The notes: generated by a model not told the origin, from the letters alone. Positions 10,752 to 22,275 are shown, counted from the first letter of the stretch. The stretch: 64,000 nt of DNA from Molossus alvarezi (GCA_037176705.1 CM073891.1:97585827-97649826), one strand, 5' to 3'. Translations and numbers: made by a program.

Positions 10752-11755
10752 TTTTACAAACAGCCTGAATGGCCGTTAGTAAGACAAAGCTGGCTAAGAG
10801 TGACTTAAGTTTAGAAAGACTCATTTCGACCAAAAAGGGTTTGATGGTCCTTGAAAGCTTTAAAACTAGATAGCATTCTCATCTCCTTGCGGATATCCAT
10901 TCTACTGGGCTGCTTTATCAAAAATAGCAAATCAGTCAAGATAGCCCTTGGTGGGTTTTCCCTAGTGCCAAAAAGCCCCTCAGCGCCTCCATAGGGAATT
11001 TAACGCTGCATAGAGCTAACAGACTTTGAATCTATGGAACTATCACTTGTTCAGCAAAAGTTTCATAATGAGAGCTTTTACCACACATGGCTTTGAAATG
11101 CTTGCACATACTTTTAGCCCTTACCTGAATTAATATTTGGATTATAGGCATTCAAATTTGATGCCATTTCTCTAACCACACACTGCAAATTATTTTCATT
11201 TCTTGGATTACTTTTCCTTATTTCTTGCTGATTGCTGTTTATTGCATAGACCCAGCCAGCATTTTTTACATGTTTTGAATCTCTTTTTCTTTCAGGATCA
11301 CTCCTCTTGATTAATAATCCATCTCCTACCCACCTTCAGCACTGGTAGATTTTTCTTACCATGCTTAGTTTGTTCATCTCTTTTATTTGCAAATAAGCCT
11401 CTTCTCAATAGCACATTCAACATTCTCATTGCTTTTGCAATTGTCAGACATGCTGGGGTTAATAAAGTTGCAAAGCACCCTAAATTAAATACAGCAAATC
11501 TGCTAGTAATATAAAACTAGTTGACCAAAGCTAAAGAAAAAAAAAAACTGTGTCCAACTGCTTTTGCTGTCTGATGGGGGCAGGCAATGTTGAAACACTT
11601 TTGCTTTGGGAGCAAATTATTTTTCATCTCAATGAAAGTTCACAGGTGGACAAACTGCCTGTCCCCTGCCTGTCCCCCACCACATTGCCATTCTGGGGAA
11701 TAATTTGTAACGATAGTCATCAAATCACATATAAATATGTAATAAACCACAATTA
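10752..11755. other. 1-kb repeat-free AT-rich island; possible conserved non-coding element
   Basis: No recognised transposon. Between about 11140 and 11500 it is dense in homeodomain- and POU-type words: 'tgattaataat', 'gaattaatatt', 'tttatttgcaaataag', 'attgcatagac'. That resembles developmental enhancers, but conservation cannot be judged from one sequence. Confidence 0.35.
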
Positions 11756-11756
11756 T

Positions 11757-11829
11757 TTTTAGATAGCTCAGTTGGTTTGCGTTGACTTAATGAGGTTGAG
11801 GTCTTGGGTTTGATCTCCGTGTAGGTTAT
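11757..11829 (+). pseudogene. tRNA-Ile-like pseudogene or SINE head
   Basis: The A-box region 'tagctcagttggtt' and B-box region 'gggtttgatctccgt' are spaced as in a tRNA. The whole aligns best, from memory, with tRNA-Ile, including 'ctcagttggtt' and 'aggtc' before the T-arm. The acceptor stem no longer pairs and the T-loop has GATCT in place of GATCC, so it should not be functional. No A-tail is evident. A Ves relative is possible but the 3' side lacks a Ves body. Confidence 0.45.
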
Positions 11830-13355
11830 TTCGCACCAAGAGGAACCTGTTTCATGCAGGTAGTCTCTACGGACATCCAGCCATCTCACAAATGCATGCT
11901 CTTCGGGGGCCTGGATGTAGTGTGTGGTGGAGCAGCCTTATCATTGAATACAGTCCATATACAACAATGCCATTACCAACCTGCATAACAATGTGCGACC
12001 CTGCCATCTTCAAACTCAAAACCTCAGTTAGCCATTCGTCTGAGAGAAGACACTTTACTCATATATTCAAACATTTCAACAGTCTCTCTATAAGTACAGG
12101 TTGGATCACGATGTTCTCCAAATGTAAAATACTCAAGAAAGTCAAAAGAGGCTTATTTTTCTAGTTGAGAGCATTAGAAAATAGAGGGTGGTACCTGATT
12201 TACCTACCTCTCCTCTCCAGGGACCTGATGACAATGAATTCCTATTGGGTTAATGTTCTGAGATCTGCCAAAGATCACAGCAGTGTCACCAGAGAATGTT
12301 ACACATTTGTGAGGGTACAGAAGTCTTCAGATTCACAACTCCGTTCTGGCCCCAAATGCAATTTTCTCCCTCTGTTTGCAGGATCCCCTCCTCCCTCCAA
12401 GGCCAGAGCTGCAGGCAGTTCTCTAAATAACACCCTGTCCCCGGCCTCCTAGCTCACATTTGTACTCCGGCAGGGCTCCTTTGAGCTCTGCCTCCACCGC
12501 CTCCCCTCTCCCCTCTTCCTTTGTCTGAGTCAGCTGTGAGTCACCTCACTCATTAGTGGAACTCAGAATGCCTCTCCATCCTCTGGGTCCCTTTGTCTCC
12601 CTTCTTATAACTAGTTTCCTGGCAGCCTGAAGTCTGTGGCCAACCTTGAAACTGGGGTTGGGTCCTGACTAAGATGGTCTGCTCTGCAAAGAGGTTGGCA
12701 GACAGCAAGTAGAATTAAAGTGATAGTGACAATCATGACAATGGTGATGGTGCACGCAGTTGCTTCAGAAGCACTTTCATGGTCCAATTTGGTGCGTCTG
12801 CCTGTGTCAGCTCAAAGGACGGCACAGGGATCCTTAATTCTCGGTCCCTTCTTTCTCTTCCTTGTCTCTTCTTTCTCCCTCCTCACCCCCCCACGCCCAC
12901 ACACAGCACAAGGTGAAAGCTCACAGACTCTGCCCTCTGTGGAAAGGCAGGTCAAAGAGCAATGTCCTGACGTTGGTGAGCACCCTCCTCCAGCCCTTTC
13001 AGATTTGTTATTCTCATTTCGAATTGTTGGATTTTACGCTGCAATGCTTGCCCTTTCATGAGAGGTGGACCAGAAAGGGCAAAGAAAGAATAAAGGATTT
13101 ATGCTTTGTTGCTGCCTCCTGGGCATATAAAGAAGGCTGGTGAAATGATACTAATAAGAAACTCTAGACTCACTATGGAAAATATCAATACCAAAACACT
13201 GTTATTAATTCATTCATCTCGGCTGTATAGTGATTAATTTTCAGTAAGTCAGATGAGTTTCTTTTGAAAGAGACCTCGGAGATAACCCTGTCCGTCGCTC
13301 AATCAGCAGACGTCCACAGAGCACATACAGTGAGCAGACCCAGAGCCAGGCCCGC
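11830..13355. other. no recognised repeats or genes; GC-richer middle
   Basis: Single-copy-looking DNA. 12370-12620 is pyrimidine-rich and holds the double AP-1 site annotated separately. Frames up to 113 codons (12720-13061 plus) do not resemble a known protein. Confidence 0.4.
12526..12543. promoter_or_regulatory. paired AP-1 sites flanking an E-box-like CAGCTG
   Basis: Two exact TGAGTCA heptamers at 12526-12532 and 12537-12543 lie 4 bp apart and share the CAGCTG at 12531-12536. The first also extends towards a Maf recognition element (CTGAGTCAGC). An ETS-like 'cttcctttg' precedes them. This is a motif observation only; activity is unknown. Confidence 0.4.
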
Positions 13356-13359
13356 TGGG

Positions 13360-13485
13360 GCAGAGTTTCCCAAGCGTCTCTGTGCATGATGTCCCCTGGG
13401 ACACTTACCAAAATGCAGATTCTGGTTCAAGAGGCCTGGCGTGAGGGCTTGAGGTTCTACATTTCTCTAACCACACATTGAGGAG
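13360..13485 (+). mobile_element. MER5-like hAT non-autonomous DNA transposon remnant
   Basis: 'gggacacttaccaaaatgca' then 'gattctggttcaagaggcc' and 'gaggttctacatttctc' follow the MER5A-type consensus. No transposase; the family is long extinct. Terminal inverted repeats are not both recognisable. Confidence 0.6.
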
Positions 13486-14275
13486 CAAGACTAGGGGCTC
13501 TGCACGGAGCCAGACAAAGCCTGACTGTCCCCGAGGAACATCAGGGGACCCACAGCCTCTGTGATGCTGCCTAGGCATTCCTCCGCCTCAGCTGCTGATA
13601 TTTTATCCACGCGGCGCAGACAATGCTGACCTATTCTTCCCAATGCTCCTGGCTTCCTCGTGTCTTCGCTCCCCGTGGAGGGTGTTGAAATTGCAAGATC
13701 CAGGTTTGGGATTAGGGCAAGGAAAAAGGCCCATTTATCTTCATCCTGGCTGTGGAGTCCAATCTAGGCCATCTTACCAGAGGGCTCTGAATTCACATTT
13801 CAGACAAGCCTGACTGTGATTGTTCTGGAGGCCCCCCCCCCTTTTTTTTAGTTCATGTCCTTCACCAATTTTTCTGTTGGGGGGTCTTTGTGTTTCACTT
13901 ACTGAGTTGTAATAACGCTTTCTTAAATAGTAAGGGAAGTCTTTTTCCCCAATAAAGATTATTTTCAGTCTTTTCATTTTGTGTATGAATTTTGGACTCA
14001 GGAAGCTTAGACTCTAGGCTAACAATAATTGTCTTGCTAATCTGAATAAGCCTCTTTACCTGTTTGATATGGCTCTGTTACCTGTAAATGGAGGTACTAA
14101 AAGACTACATGTCTCAGAGAACTGAGCATAAAAAGGAAGTACAAGGGGGATAGAGCTCAGCAAATATAGGACACAAGTACTTTATTTTGAGAGCTTATAT
14201 GAACCTAAGAGTGTTATTGACTCTAGTGTGGCACATCTCTGACTGGTGTTAACAAGAACCCATTTTGTTTTGTTT
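13485..14275. other. no recognised feature
   Basis: Includes a C10/T8 homopolymer junction at 13831-13849. A few CpGs at 13605-13680, not enough for a CpG island. Confidence 0.4.
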
Positions 14276-14350
14276 TTGTCACACAAACATTTGTTGAACA
14301 CTTAATAAGAACTATGAGTGCTGGTCTAGGTTTCGGTAATATTAACATAC
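14275..14350 (-). mobile_element. L2 3' tail, decayed
   Basis: 'acatttgttgaacacttaa' and 'gagtgctggtctagg' resemble the reverse complement of the L2 3' end. Short; tentative. Confidence 0.4.
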
Positions 14351-15885
14351 ATTAAGTAGAGTTAGAAGCTGCCTATTAAAAACTTTATATGCATAAAAGT
14401 GCTTACGATTTCTTTGTTCCTTTCGCCTCTTCAACTACCCTTTCAGCAGATGACTCTCCCACCACCCTAAATTGTCCAGGTAAAACTCCTCCTCCGCACT
14501 GAGGTTAGTGACCTGGTTGTTCCTTGCTTTCTACACTTGCTCTCTCATCCCGACTAGAACTTTATACTAGTTAAAATTGTTTATTTATATGGTAGAACTT
14601 ATGAGTAATAGTGTTCCAATTCGGACTGATAGGTTTGTCTAGTTTTGAGAAATAGGAAATTTGTACTTTCTCCCCCATCTATATGTTTGATGCATTGAAG
14701 TTCTCTCCACTACTGCCTGTTAAAATTTATATATATACCTCCATTAATAGTAAAATAGAAAGTTCTGAAAACAATGTCTTGCCTCTAATTGATATTTGTT
14801 TTTTAATGGAATCAAAGGAAAGAAACTCTAATGGCAAAATGTTAACAGTCATTCCGTTAGAGAATATTCCTCCAGTATTCTTCCTTTATGCAAAACTGCC
14901 TATGGTTTCCTACACTGAGCATAGATTGAAAAAAAAAAAAAAAAAAAGTCAATTCTATTGAATCCCATTCATTTGCCAAGCATTGTGCTAAGTGCTTTCA
15001 TATACATTTTCCCATCTAATGGATCTTTTGCTTTCTCACTGCTGGGGAGAACGTGAGGTTGTACCCTGGCTCGGCTGCCTTACACTGGTAGCAAGGGGAC
15101 TGAGTTTGAGGGGACATTTGCTCCTCTTTCATCTTATCCAGGTCTGGATCCACAAAAAGCTGGTTGGGCTCTCATTCTGGAAGATGAGAGATGTGTTGAT
15201 TTAGGAAAAATGACTGGAACAGGGCTGAAGGTTGGATGCTCTTTAACATCACCCTATGTACCCACCTGGGTGGCCACCTATCCTGGTGAGAGGTCTTTGT
15301 TCTTCTGGCTTCTTTCCCATATAATCCATTTAAATTTGGGGGAAATGATCCTTATACTTCCCCTTTGATTGATTTCTTTATCTATGACCATATGTCCCTT
15401 ACTACTTCCCTCCCCACCGCGAAACAAAACAAAAACACCCTCTTGGAGGAATATGATAGATCTTTTTCTATCTTTGAGGTTATCTGCCATTTTCTCCTCT
15501 TACCATGGTTCCAAATCTTGGACTCCACTAAGGGAAACATAGCCTGAGTGATGTTACGTAACTAGCAAGAAAGGAATCTTCCCTGGACAATGAGAGGAGG
15601 GCTGACCCGCTATCTCAGCTCTTAGGAATGGCTCTTCAGCTGCTGACAGAGGCCACATGGGTTTAGCTCCTAAACAGGACTAGCCAGAGTTGGGCTGGGG
15701 CAACTGACCCATTTGTAAAAGTGCCCCCAAGGACAGTGGCCAGCAGTCCAAGAAGCAATGTCCTGGCAGTGTTAGCAAACTCAGAGATGATCCAATCTAG
15801 GGATGAATGGAGCCCAACAATGAAAGACTCTGAGAACGGGTATATTTATAATCAGCATGTGATGAAATTTTTATTTCAGAAGCTT
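14350..15885. other. no recognised gene; A-run and L2-like words
   Basis: An A-run of about 18 bp at 14930-14947 is followed by a short L2-like piece ('gccaagcattgtgctaagtg', 14976). Otherwise single-copy-looking. The 92-codon frame 14683-14961 ends in poly-lysine from the A-run and is not credible. Confidence 0.4.
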
Positions 15886-15887
15886 AT

Positions 15888-16560
15888 TCTTCATTCTTTT
15901 ACTTATATAACAGACATTTGAGTGAATATACTAGGCACTGAGCTAGAGGTGGGCACTCTGCCCTCTGGGAGTTGACAGTTCAGCAGAAAAGCAGAAAGGG
16001 AGTAAACATAGGAACTCTAGGAGAACTTAGAAGGGGCACTTATGATTCAAGAGGCAGGAAAGTTTCCCCAAGAATTTGTGAAAGGCTTATCCAGAGGAGG
16101 AGGGAAAGGACACTCACGGTGGGGGAGGCAACAGTGCAGTCACAGAGAGGAGAGAGCAGGTGGCTGTTCAGAGAAGGAAAGTGGTTTGGTGTGGCTGAGG
16201 TCAGACTAGGCAGTGGGAGGGGCAGGAGAAGATCCTGAGAGGTGAGCAGGAATCAGATCATGAAGGTGCATCTTATGTGTCATGCAAGAGGGTCTGATGT
16301 CTATCCTGAGGGCGATGGGAACCACTAACTGACTCTCCGTGGGGGAAGGACGTGTCAGGTCTGCTTTCTAAGGAAGTTCTCTCATTGGCTGTAATGCGGA
16401 GAGTGGATGCAAGAAAAGTGAGGGGAGAAGTAAGAGGACCTTGCAGTGAGTGAAGAAGGAACTAATGTGGGCCTGAACCAAAGCAGAGGCAATAAGGATT
16501 TGAGGGGAGATGAATCTGAGAGATAAAAGGAGCTTGCACCTACTGATGTTGGTGGGGCCT
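15888..16560 (-). mobile_element. L2 LINE, long 3' portion
   Basis: Successive blocks match the antisense of L2: 'actaggcactgagctagagg' (15930), 'gttgacagttcagcag', 'aggcaggaaagtttcccc', 'atcatgaaggtgcat' and 'aggaagttctctcattggctg'. Those correspond to the 3'UTR and end of the L2 ORF. The frame is destroyed, so the 88-codon plus-strand frame at 15972-16238 is chance. Confidence 0.65.
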
Positions 16561-17430
16561 GAAGCGCTCAGAATGGCTCTCAGCTCTGGTGGGCGTGGAG
16601 AGGTGAAGGAAGGAGAAAGCTTGCTGGAAGAGGATGATGAGTTTAGGTTGAAGCAGGAACCCAGGGCAGAGACCCTGCCATTGGCCTGAGTATCAGTGGC
16701 AGAAGCTCAGGGCAGCTCAGTGGCATTGGGGACTCCCAGGTGTACCCCAAAGGAGACTTAAAGACAAATCCAGACCCCACCATCTAGAGAGGATGGAGCC
16801 CCTAACACAAGCTGCTACTAAGTTTAGCTGATTAAGACTGAATTTGTTCAGGACTGAGGCTACAGATGAGAGGTCTTCAGAACCTGCAGCCAAGCAGGGT
16901 TTGACAAGCAGTTTCCATAGAGACGTGGTGTACGCAGGAGGGAGTGAGTAGGAGGGTTGATCCATTCCAGAGCCCTGGGTCACAGGGCTGTGGCAGGCTA
17001 ACAGATAAACAGGAAAAAGACAGTCAGTCAGAAAAGGATATTCCAAACTAGTAGCAGTTAATTGGGGTTGTATTGTCCTAATTTTAGATTAAGTCTAACA
17101 ATCCAGAAGGATTAGAGTAAGCCACCTAATGATCCTGCTGGTTATTTCAGGTACCACTTAATGAGGGCACACACAAGTGGATGCCAACTCAGGCTAACTC
17201 CAAATGTGATACACCCATCGCACGCCCTTCTGCATCCCTGGACTCTAAGTAGCTACGTATAATTTCCAAATTTCTGGAGAAACAAGCATATATATGCTGA
17301 TGGCAGTAATACTCAGGAAACCTTGGGAGCTCTTTGAGAGGAAACTCAGGTGTTGGCAAAATCCTAAATTAGATGGTATTGTTAAACAATTCGAGGACTA
17401 TTCTGGACAGAGAACAAGCAGCCAGGGGCC
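16560..17430. other. no recognised gene
   Basis: Moderately GC-rich single-copy-looking DNA, perhaps with further L2 at its left edge. The 109-codon minus frame at 16717-17046 has no recognisable domain. Confidence 0.4.

Positions 17431-17432
<2 letters not shown>

Positions 17433-17474
<42 letters not shown>
17433..17474 (+). repeat. (GT)21 microsatellite
   Basis: Uninterrupted GT dinucleotide run. It directly abuts the L1M-like block at 17475 and was probably seeded there. Confidence 0.95.
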
Positions 17475-17476
<2 letters not shown>

Positions 17477-17625
17477 TAAAATATACATAACAAAAAGTTT
17501 ACTGTTTTGACCATTTTTAAATGTATAATTCAGTGGCATTCAAGTATCTTCATAATCTTGTGCAACTATCATAGCTATTTCTAAAACTTTACTATCGTTC
17601 AAAACAAAAACACTGTACGCGTTAG
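17475..17625. mobile_element. L1M-type repeat block
   Basis: 'aatgtataattcagtggcat', 'cataatcttgtgcaactatc' and 'caaaacaaaaacactgtac' are the words of a very common mammalian repeat that I recall as an old L1 3' region. The same family is at 29690-30200. Confidence 0.6.
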
Positions 17626-17955
17626 GCAATAACTTTTATTAGAGTGGACCCCAAATGTTTTAAACACTATGTTGTGAAAACTCTGCCTAGCAGGCAGGAC
17701 AATGGTTTGGCTCCTGCAAGTAAGCAAACTGCGTTGATCTTAGTTTGGTCAATTGCTCTGATTCAGACCTGGAATTTTTTTGGCCAAAGAATCCTTGTGC
17801 TGTGGGTGAATTTGTTAAACCTAATCTCTGGAGGGATCTTAATGACTGATGAGACTTATTAACCTTGATCTCCAAGGTACTTAAATGGCTTGTGGCAGTG
17901 CTTTATTAAGAAGTCGGTAAAAACGAAGTCAGGGATACAGGTCCTCATAAAAATC
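17626..17955. other. no recognised feature
   Basis: Single-copy-looking DNA between two L1-derived blocks. The L1 at the right may begin as early as 17930. Confidence 0.4.
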
Positions 17956-18189
17956 CTACTGGAGGCAAGCTTTGTTCCAGAGATAGCTGGGTTTTGGTAA
18001 AATTCAACAGTAAGGTCATCTTTGGACGAGGCTTTTCTTTGTGGGAAGTTTTAAATTCCTAATTCAATCACTTTATTTGTTATAGGTTTGGGTGATTCTG
18101 TCTTTCAAATAATCGGTCCATTTTATCTGAGTTATCTAATTTATTGGTGTACAGTTGTTCATAGTCTTCCCTTTTATTTTATTTATTCA

Positions 18190-18447
18190 TTTATCCTCAC
18201 CTGAGGATGTTTTTCCATTGATTTTTTTTTTTTTTTTTTTTTAGAGAGAGTGGAAGGAAGAAAGGGAGAGAGAGAGAAACATCTATGTGAGAGAGAACAT
18301 CGATTGGCTGCCTCTCCCACGACCCTGACCAGGGAAGGCCAGGGGTTGAACTTGCAACCAAGGTACGTGCCCTTGACAGGGAATCAAACCCATGACCCTT
18401 TGGTCTGTGGGCCAATGCTCTAACTGCTGAGCCAAACCAGCCAGGGC
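18190..18447 (-). mobile_element. Ves SINE (hairpin type) in L1
   Basis: 'tatcctcacctgaggatgt', a 22-bp T-run within the body, 'gagaaacatctatgtgag' and the head 'gagccaaaccagccagggc'. L1 ORF2 sequence lies on both sides. The TSD is poorly preserved. Confidence 0.88.
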
Positions 18448-19298
18448 ACTTTCTCCTTTTTTAAAGTATAATTTTAAAAATTTTTGTAGAGTCAGCAGTA
18501 ATGTCCCCTCTTTTTTTTTTTTCATCCTGATTTTAGTAATTTGCGTCTTTTCTCTTTTGTTTCTTGGTCAGTCTAGCTAAAGGTTTGTAAATATTGTTGA
18601 TCTTTTTAAATAAGCAATTTTGTTTTTTTTTTATTTTCTCTATTCTTTTTCTCATTCTTTGTTTCATTAATTTCCACTCCAGTCTACTATTTTCTTTCAT
18701 CTGCTTTATTTGGGTTTAGTTTGTTCTTCTTTTTCTAGTTTCTTAAAGTAAAATAAGTTATTAATTTCCGATTTTTTTCTTTTTCTTTTTAATAAAGGCA
18801 TCTACAGCTATAAATTTCCCTCTAAGAAATGCGTTGATACATTCTATAAGTTTTAGTATGGGTTTTGCTTCCATTTTCATTCATCTCAAAGTATTTTCTA
18901 ATATTCCTTGTAAATTGTTTTGACCTATTGGATAGTTAGGAGTTTATAGTTGAATATTCACATTTGTGAATTTACCAAATGTTCTTGTCTTATTGATTCT
19001 AATTTATTTCCATTGTGGTCAAAAGTTATATTTTGCATAATTTCGAATCTTTTAAATTTATTAGGTTTTGTTTTATAACCTAGAATATTGCCTAACCTGG
19101 AAAATAGTCCATATTCACTTGAGAAGAATGTGCATTCTGCTATTGATAATTGGAGCATTTTATAGATGTCTGTTAGGTCTGTTTGTTTATAGTTTTGTTA
19201 CAAGCTATATAATAATTGTTATAAAGTATGATTTTATGTCTTTTAAAGAAGTTGAGAAAAAAGAAAACAAAGTTACATTTAGAATTTTTTATATCAAC

Positions 19299-19368
19299 CT
19301 TCTTCTTCTTCTTCTTCTTCTTCTTCTTCTTCTTCTTCTTCTTCTTCTTCTTCTTCTTCTTCTTCTTT
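19299..19368 (+). repeat. (TTC)n / (GAA)n microsatellite, about 70 bp
   Basis: Uninterrupted TTC repeats of about 23 units within the old L1. GAA/TTC tracts of this type can form triplex DNA. The poly-leucine and poly-lysine frames across it are artefacts. Confidence 0.95.
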
Positions 19369-20221
19369 ACCATTTCTGGTTCTCTTCATTTATTCTTATG
19401 GAATTGAGTTACCATCTTGTAACTCATTTCTTACTCAAATTCAGTTTTGTTCTCACACACCTCCTTTGTGCTATCATTGTCAAATATATTCTTTTATATA
19501 ATTGCCTTTTAGATCATTTTAGAAAATAAAGGAGAAGAAATATGCATTGAAAAGAAATGTCTTTTATAATATATAATTACATTTACCAGTGATCTTTCCT
19601 TTTTGTGTGTGAATTTGAATTACTGACTGAAATCACTTGTGTTCAGCCTGAAGAACCTCCTTGTTTCTTGTAACTCTGGTCAGCTAGCAATGAATTCTCT
19701 CAGATTTTGTTGATCTGGGAATGTCTTATTTTACTTTCATTTTTGAGAGACAATTTTACTAGATAAAGAATTCTTAGTTGACAGGGGTGGTTGTGGGTTT
19801 TTTCCCCTCCCAGCACTTTGAGTATGCCATCACAATGCCTTCTGGCCTCCATTTTTTCTGGTGACAAGTCAATATGTTAATCTTATTTGGGTTCCATTGT
19901 ATGTAATGATTTTCTTCTCTTCTGTTTTCAAGATTTTCCACTTTAACTTTCTTTTTCAACATTTTTACTAGGCTGTATCTGGATGTGGATCACTTTATGT
20001 TTTATCTATTGGGGTAGTTGAGCTTTTAATGTGTAGATTAATGTTTTTCATCAAATTTCATGTTTTCAACAATTATTTCTTCAGATTTTTTTTGGCTCCT
20101 CTCTTCTGTTTCTGGTACTCCCATTATGCATATGTTGATGTGCTTAACGGTATCTCAGATTTTTCTGAGGTTCTGTTCATGTTCCTTTATTCTTTTTTCT
20201 CTCTGTTCTTGAGATCAAATA

Positions 20222-20223
<2 letters not shown>

Positions 20224-20271
<48 letters not shown>

Positions 20272-20282
20272 AATCTATCATG

Positions 20283-20377
<95 letters not shown>
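20224..20377 (+). repeat. (TATC)n compound microsatellite, about 154 bp
   Basis: Runs of TATC interrupted near 20271-20300 and 20318-20328 by ATCA and ATTATC variants, giving three blocks. The interruptions suggest age or internal duplication. Confidence 0.95.
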
Positions 20378-20378
<1 letters not shown>

Positions 20379-20571
20379 AAGTTGGCTGATTCTTTGTTCT
20401 GCTAGGTCAAATATATTATTGAGCTCCTCTAGTGAATTTTGGTTTTCTGTTATTACACTTCTCAGGTTCACAATATATACTGGATTCTTTTTTTAAAAAA
20501 ATAAGAATAATTTCCATCTCGTTAGTGATTACCTTGTGAGACATTGTCATCATACCTTCTTTTGCTTCTTT

Positions 20572-20794
20572 TTTTTTGATCCTTACTTAAGGACATATTT
20601 CCACTGATTCTAGAAAGAAAGAAAGTGGGGGGGGGAGAAACATTGATGTGAGAGAAAAACATTGGTTACCTCCCATATGCACCCCAACCGGGGGTTAAAC
20701 CCCCAAATCTAGGTATGCGTCCTGACTGGGAATTGATCTGCAACCTTTTTGGTGTATGGGATGACACTCCAACCAAATGAGCCACCCAGCCAGG
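20572..20794 (-). mobile_element. Ves SINE with a covariant hairpin
   Basis: Reverse Ves whose tail reads 'gatccttacttaaggacat': both arms of the usual TCCTC/GAGGA hairpin have changed together to TCCTT/AAGGA. The head reads 'gagccacccagccagg'. A perfect 17-bp TSD, ccttcttttgcttcttt, lies at 20555-20571 and 20795-20811. Confidence 0.93.
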
Positions 20795-21889
20795 CCTTCT
20801 TTTGCTTCTTTATGCATGGTTATTTTTTGGTTCATGGAACATATTTATAATAGCTGTTTTGAAGTCTTTGCTAAGTTGTGTGTCTGGGCCCTCTCACAGG
20901 GAATTTCTGTTGACTGCTTTTTTCCACCTGTATATGAGTCACAAAACACCTTCCTGTTTCTTTGCAGGTGTAATAATTTTTTTAAATTATAAACTGAACA
21001 TTTTAGATAGCATAGTATAACAGCTCTGGATATTGATTCAACCTTATTATTTTTGAGCTTATGAACTTATTGTTTTAATCTTCTTTTTTATTTGTTTAGT
21101 GACTTAGCTAGATTATTTTAGCAGTCTAGTTCCCTGAAGTGTGAAACCTCTGATGTTGCTCCTTAGAATGTGCATGGTTGGTCATGTGCACAGTATCCTG
21201 GGATGACAGTGATTTTAGCACAGCTCTCCTGGACTGTCTCTATCCTTGTTCTCTGTTAAGTTGTCTGTCTCTGTTGGGATGGTCACTAGCTGTTAGGCTT
21301 CATTTGTTGCTAGCTAATTGCTCTATTGTTTTCAACAATGCTCTGGAGCATACATTGCTCCACAATCTGATCCAGAGGTAGTTTTTGAGGTCAGTCTTCA
21401 AGATTTATTCTGACCCCAGGAGGGCTCTTCTTAGCTGTCTTTTTTTCTTCTTCTCTCTGGTACTCTAGATAGCCTACAGTCTAGCTTATTGCAACCAGCT
21501 TCCTCTTAATTGCTTTTCACCAAAATATCCATTGTTTTTCAGAACTATTTTCAGTTTGATTTCCCCATACTCTATTCCAAATAAAGTCTGTTCTCTTGTG
21601 GAGAGCTTTAGAACTCTCTGTTCTTATCACCTGCCTCCCCCCCACCCCCAGCAAAATCTCTTAGATTCTGCTCTCAAACTGGGGGCAGACACAACAACCA
21701 CTCCTCGTGGAGTGATAACCCTGCCTTACAAGCAGGTCACTGGTGGTGACAAGTAGCCTCTGGTTTTCTAGGCTTTCATCTCCTTTTGTGGGACAACTTT
21801 AAATGCTTACTTTAAAAGTAATTTTCACCAGTATGGTTATTTGGTTGAAGAGTGGATCTTTGGAGCTCCTCACCTACCATTCTGGAAAT

Positions 21890-22160
21890 TGTCCCCTAAT
21901 ATCATCTTAAGAGCAATAAACCATTTTCTTGACTGCTAACATTTTTATGGAATTCTGTTCAGAATTTAGTTTCTGATTAAAAGTAGGTACACTATGAAGA
22001 TTAAATCGGAGGTGACTTTGAGATAAAGGCACTTGGTATCTTACCCTTGACCAAATGAGAACTTTACAGAGAGGCTCTGAGAAACATTTCCCTTGTGCAT
22101 TCCAGGCATAGACTATCAGCAGATACTGGTCAAAATAAACCACTAAACCAGGCATTATTC
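21890..22160. other. no recognised feature
   Basis: AT-rich DNA right of the L1. No exon or repeat recognised. Confidence 0.4.
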
Positions 22161-22164
22161 TTAG

Positions 22165-22275
22165 AATTAAGAATTAGTTCTCTTTCTGGTTTTCCAGGTG
22201 ACTCTGAGTAAGTCAGTTAACATCCTCTGAGCTCTAGATCCCAGGAATAGTATATTGTGTTAAAGTATTTATCTC
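22165..22275 (+). mobile_element. MIR core fragment
   Basis: 'gtgactctgagtaagtcagt' and 'taacatcctctgagctc' match the MIR core. Short; flanks not recognised. Confidence 0.5.

Larger units (their letters stand above)
17960..21890 (-). mobile_element. old L1 (L1M-type), ORF2 to 5' region, with nested Ves and microsatellites
   Basis: The plus strand reads as the antisense of L1. ORF2-derived words come first ('gctgggttttggtaaaattc', 'tttctttgtgggaagtttt', 'cttggtcagtctagctaaag', 'gagaagaatgtgcattctgc'). Words of the 5' half follow ('atgccttctggcctcc', 'actaggctgtatctggatgt', 'ggtactcccattatgcatat', 'tgaagtctttgctaagt'). The order fits one minus-strand element with an internal deletion near 19250. 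All frames are broken. The boundary beyond about 21000 is uncertain. Confidence 0.75.

Noticed and set aside
14436..14485. Acceptor 'ctttcagcag' and donor 'ccag|gtaaaa' about 30 nt apart
   Set aside because: Donor lacks the conserved G at +5 and the enclosed sequence has a stop in the ATG frame. It shows how often such pairs occur by chance, which lowers confidence in the other exon candidates.
19068..19529. 153-codon open frame with poly-leucine
   Set aside because: It is the translation of a (TTC)n microsatellite inside an antisense L1.
20224..20377. Interrupted direct repeats as a possible CRISPR-like array
   Set aside because: Four-base units without spacers in a mammalian genome; a plain microsatellite.
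20029..20496. 155-codon frame rich in Leu-Ser-Ile-Tyr repeats
   Set aside because: Product of the (TATC)n array and L1 antisense sequence.
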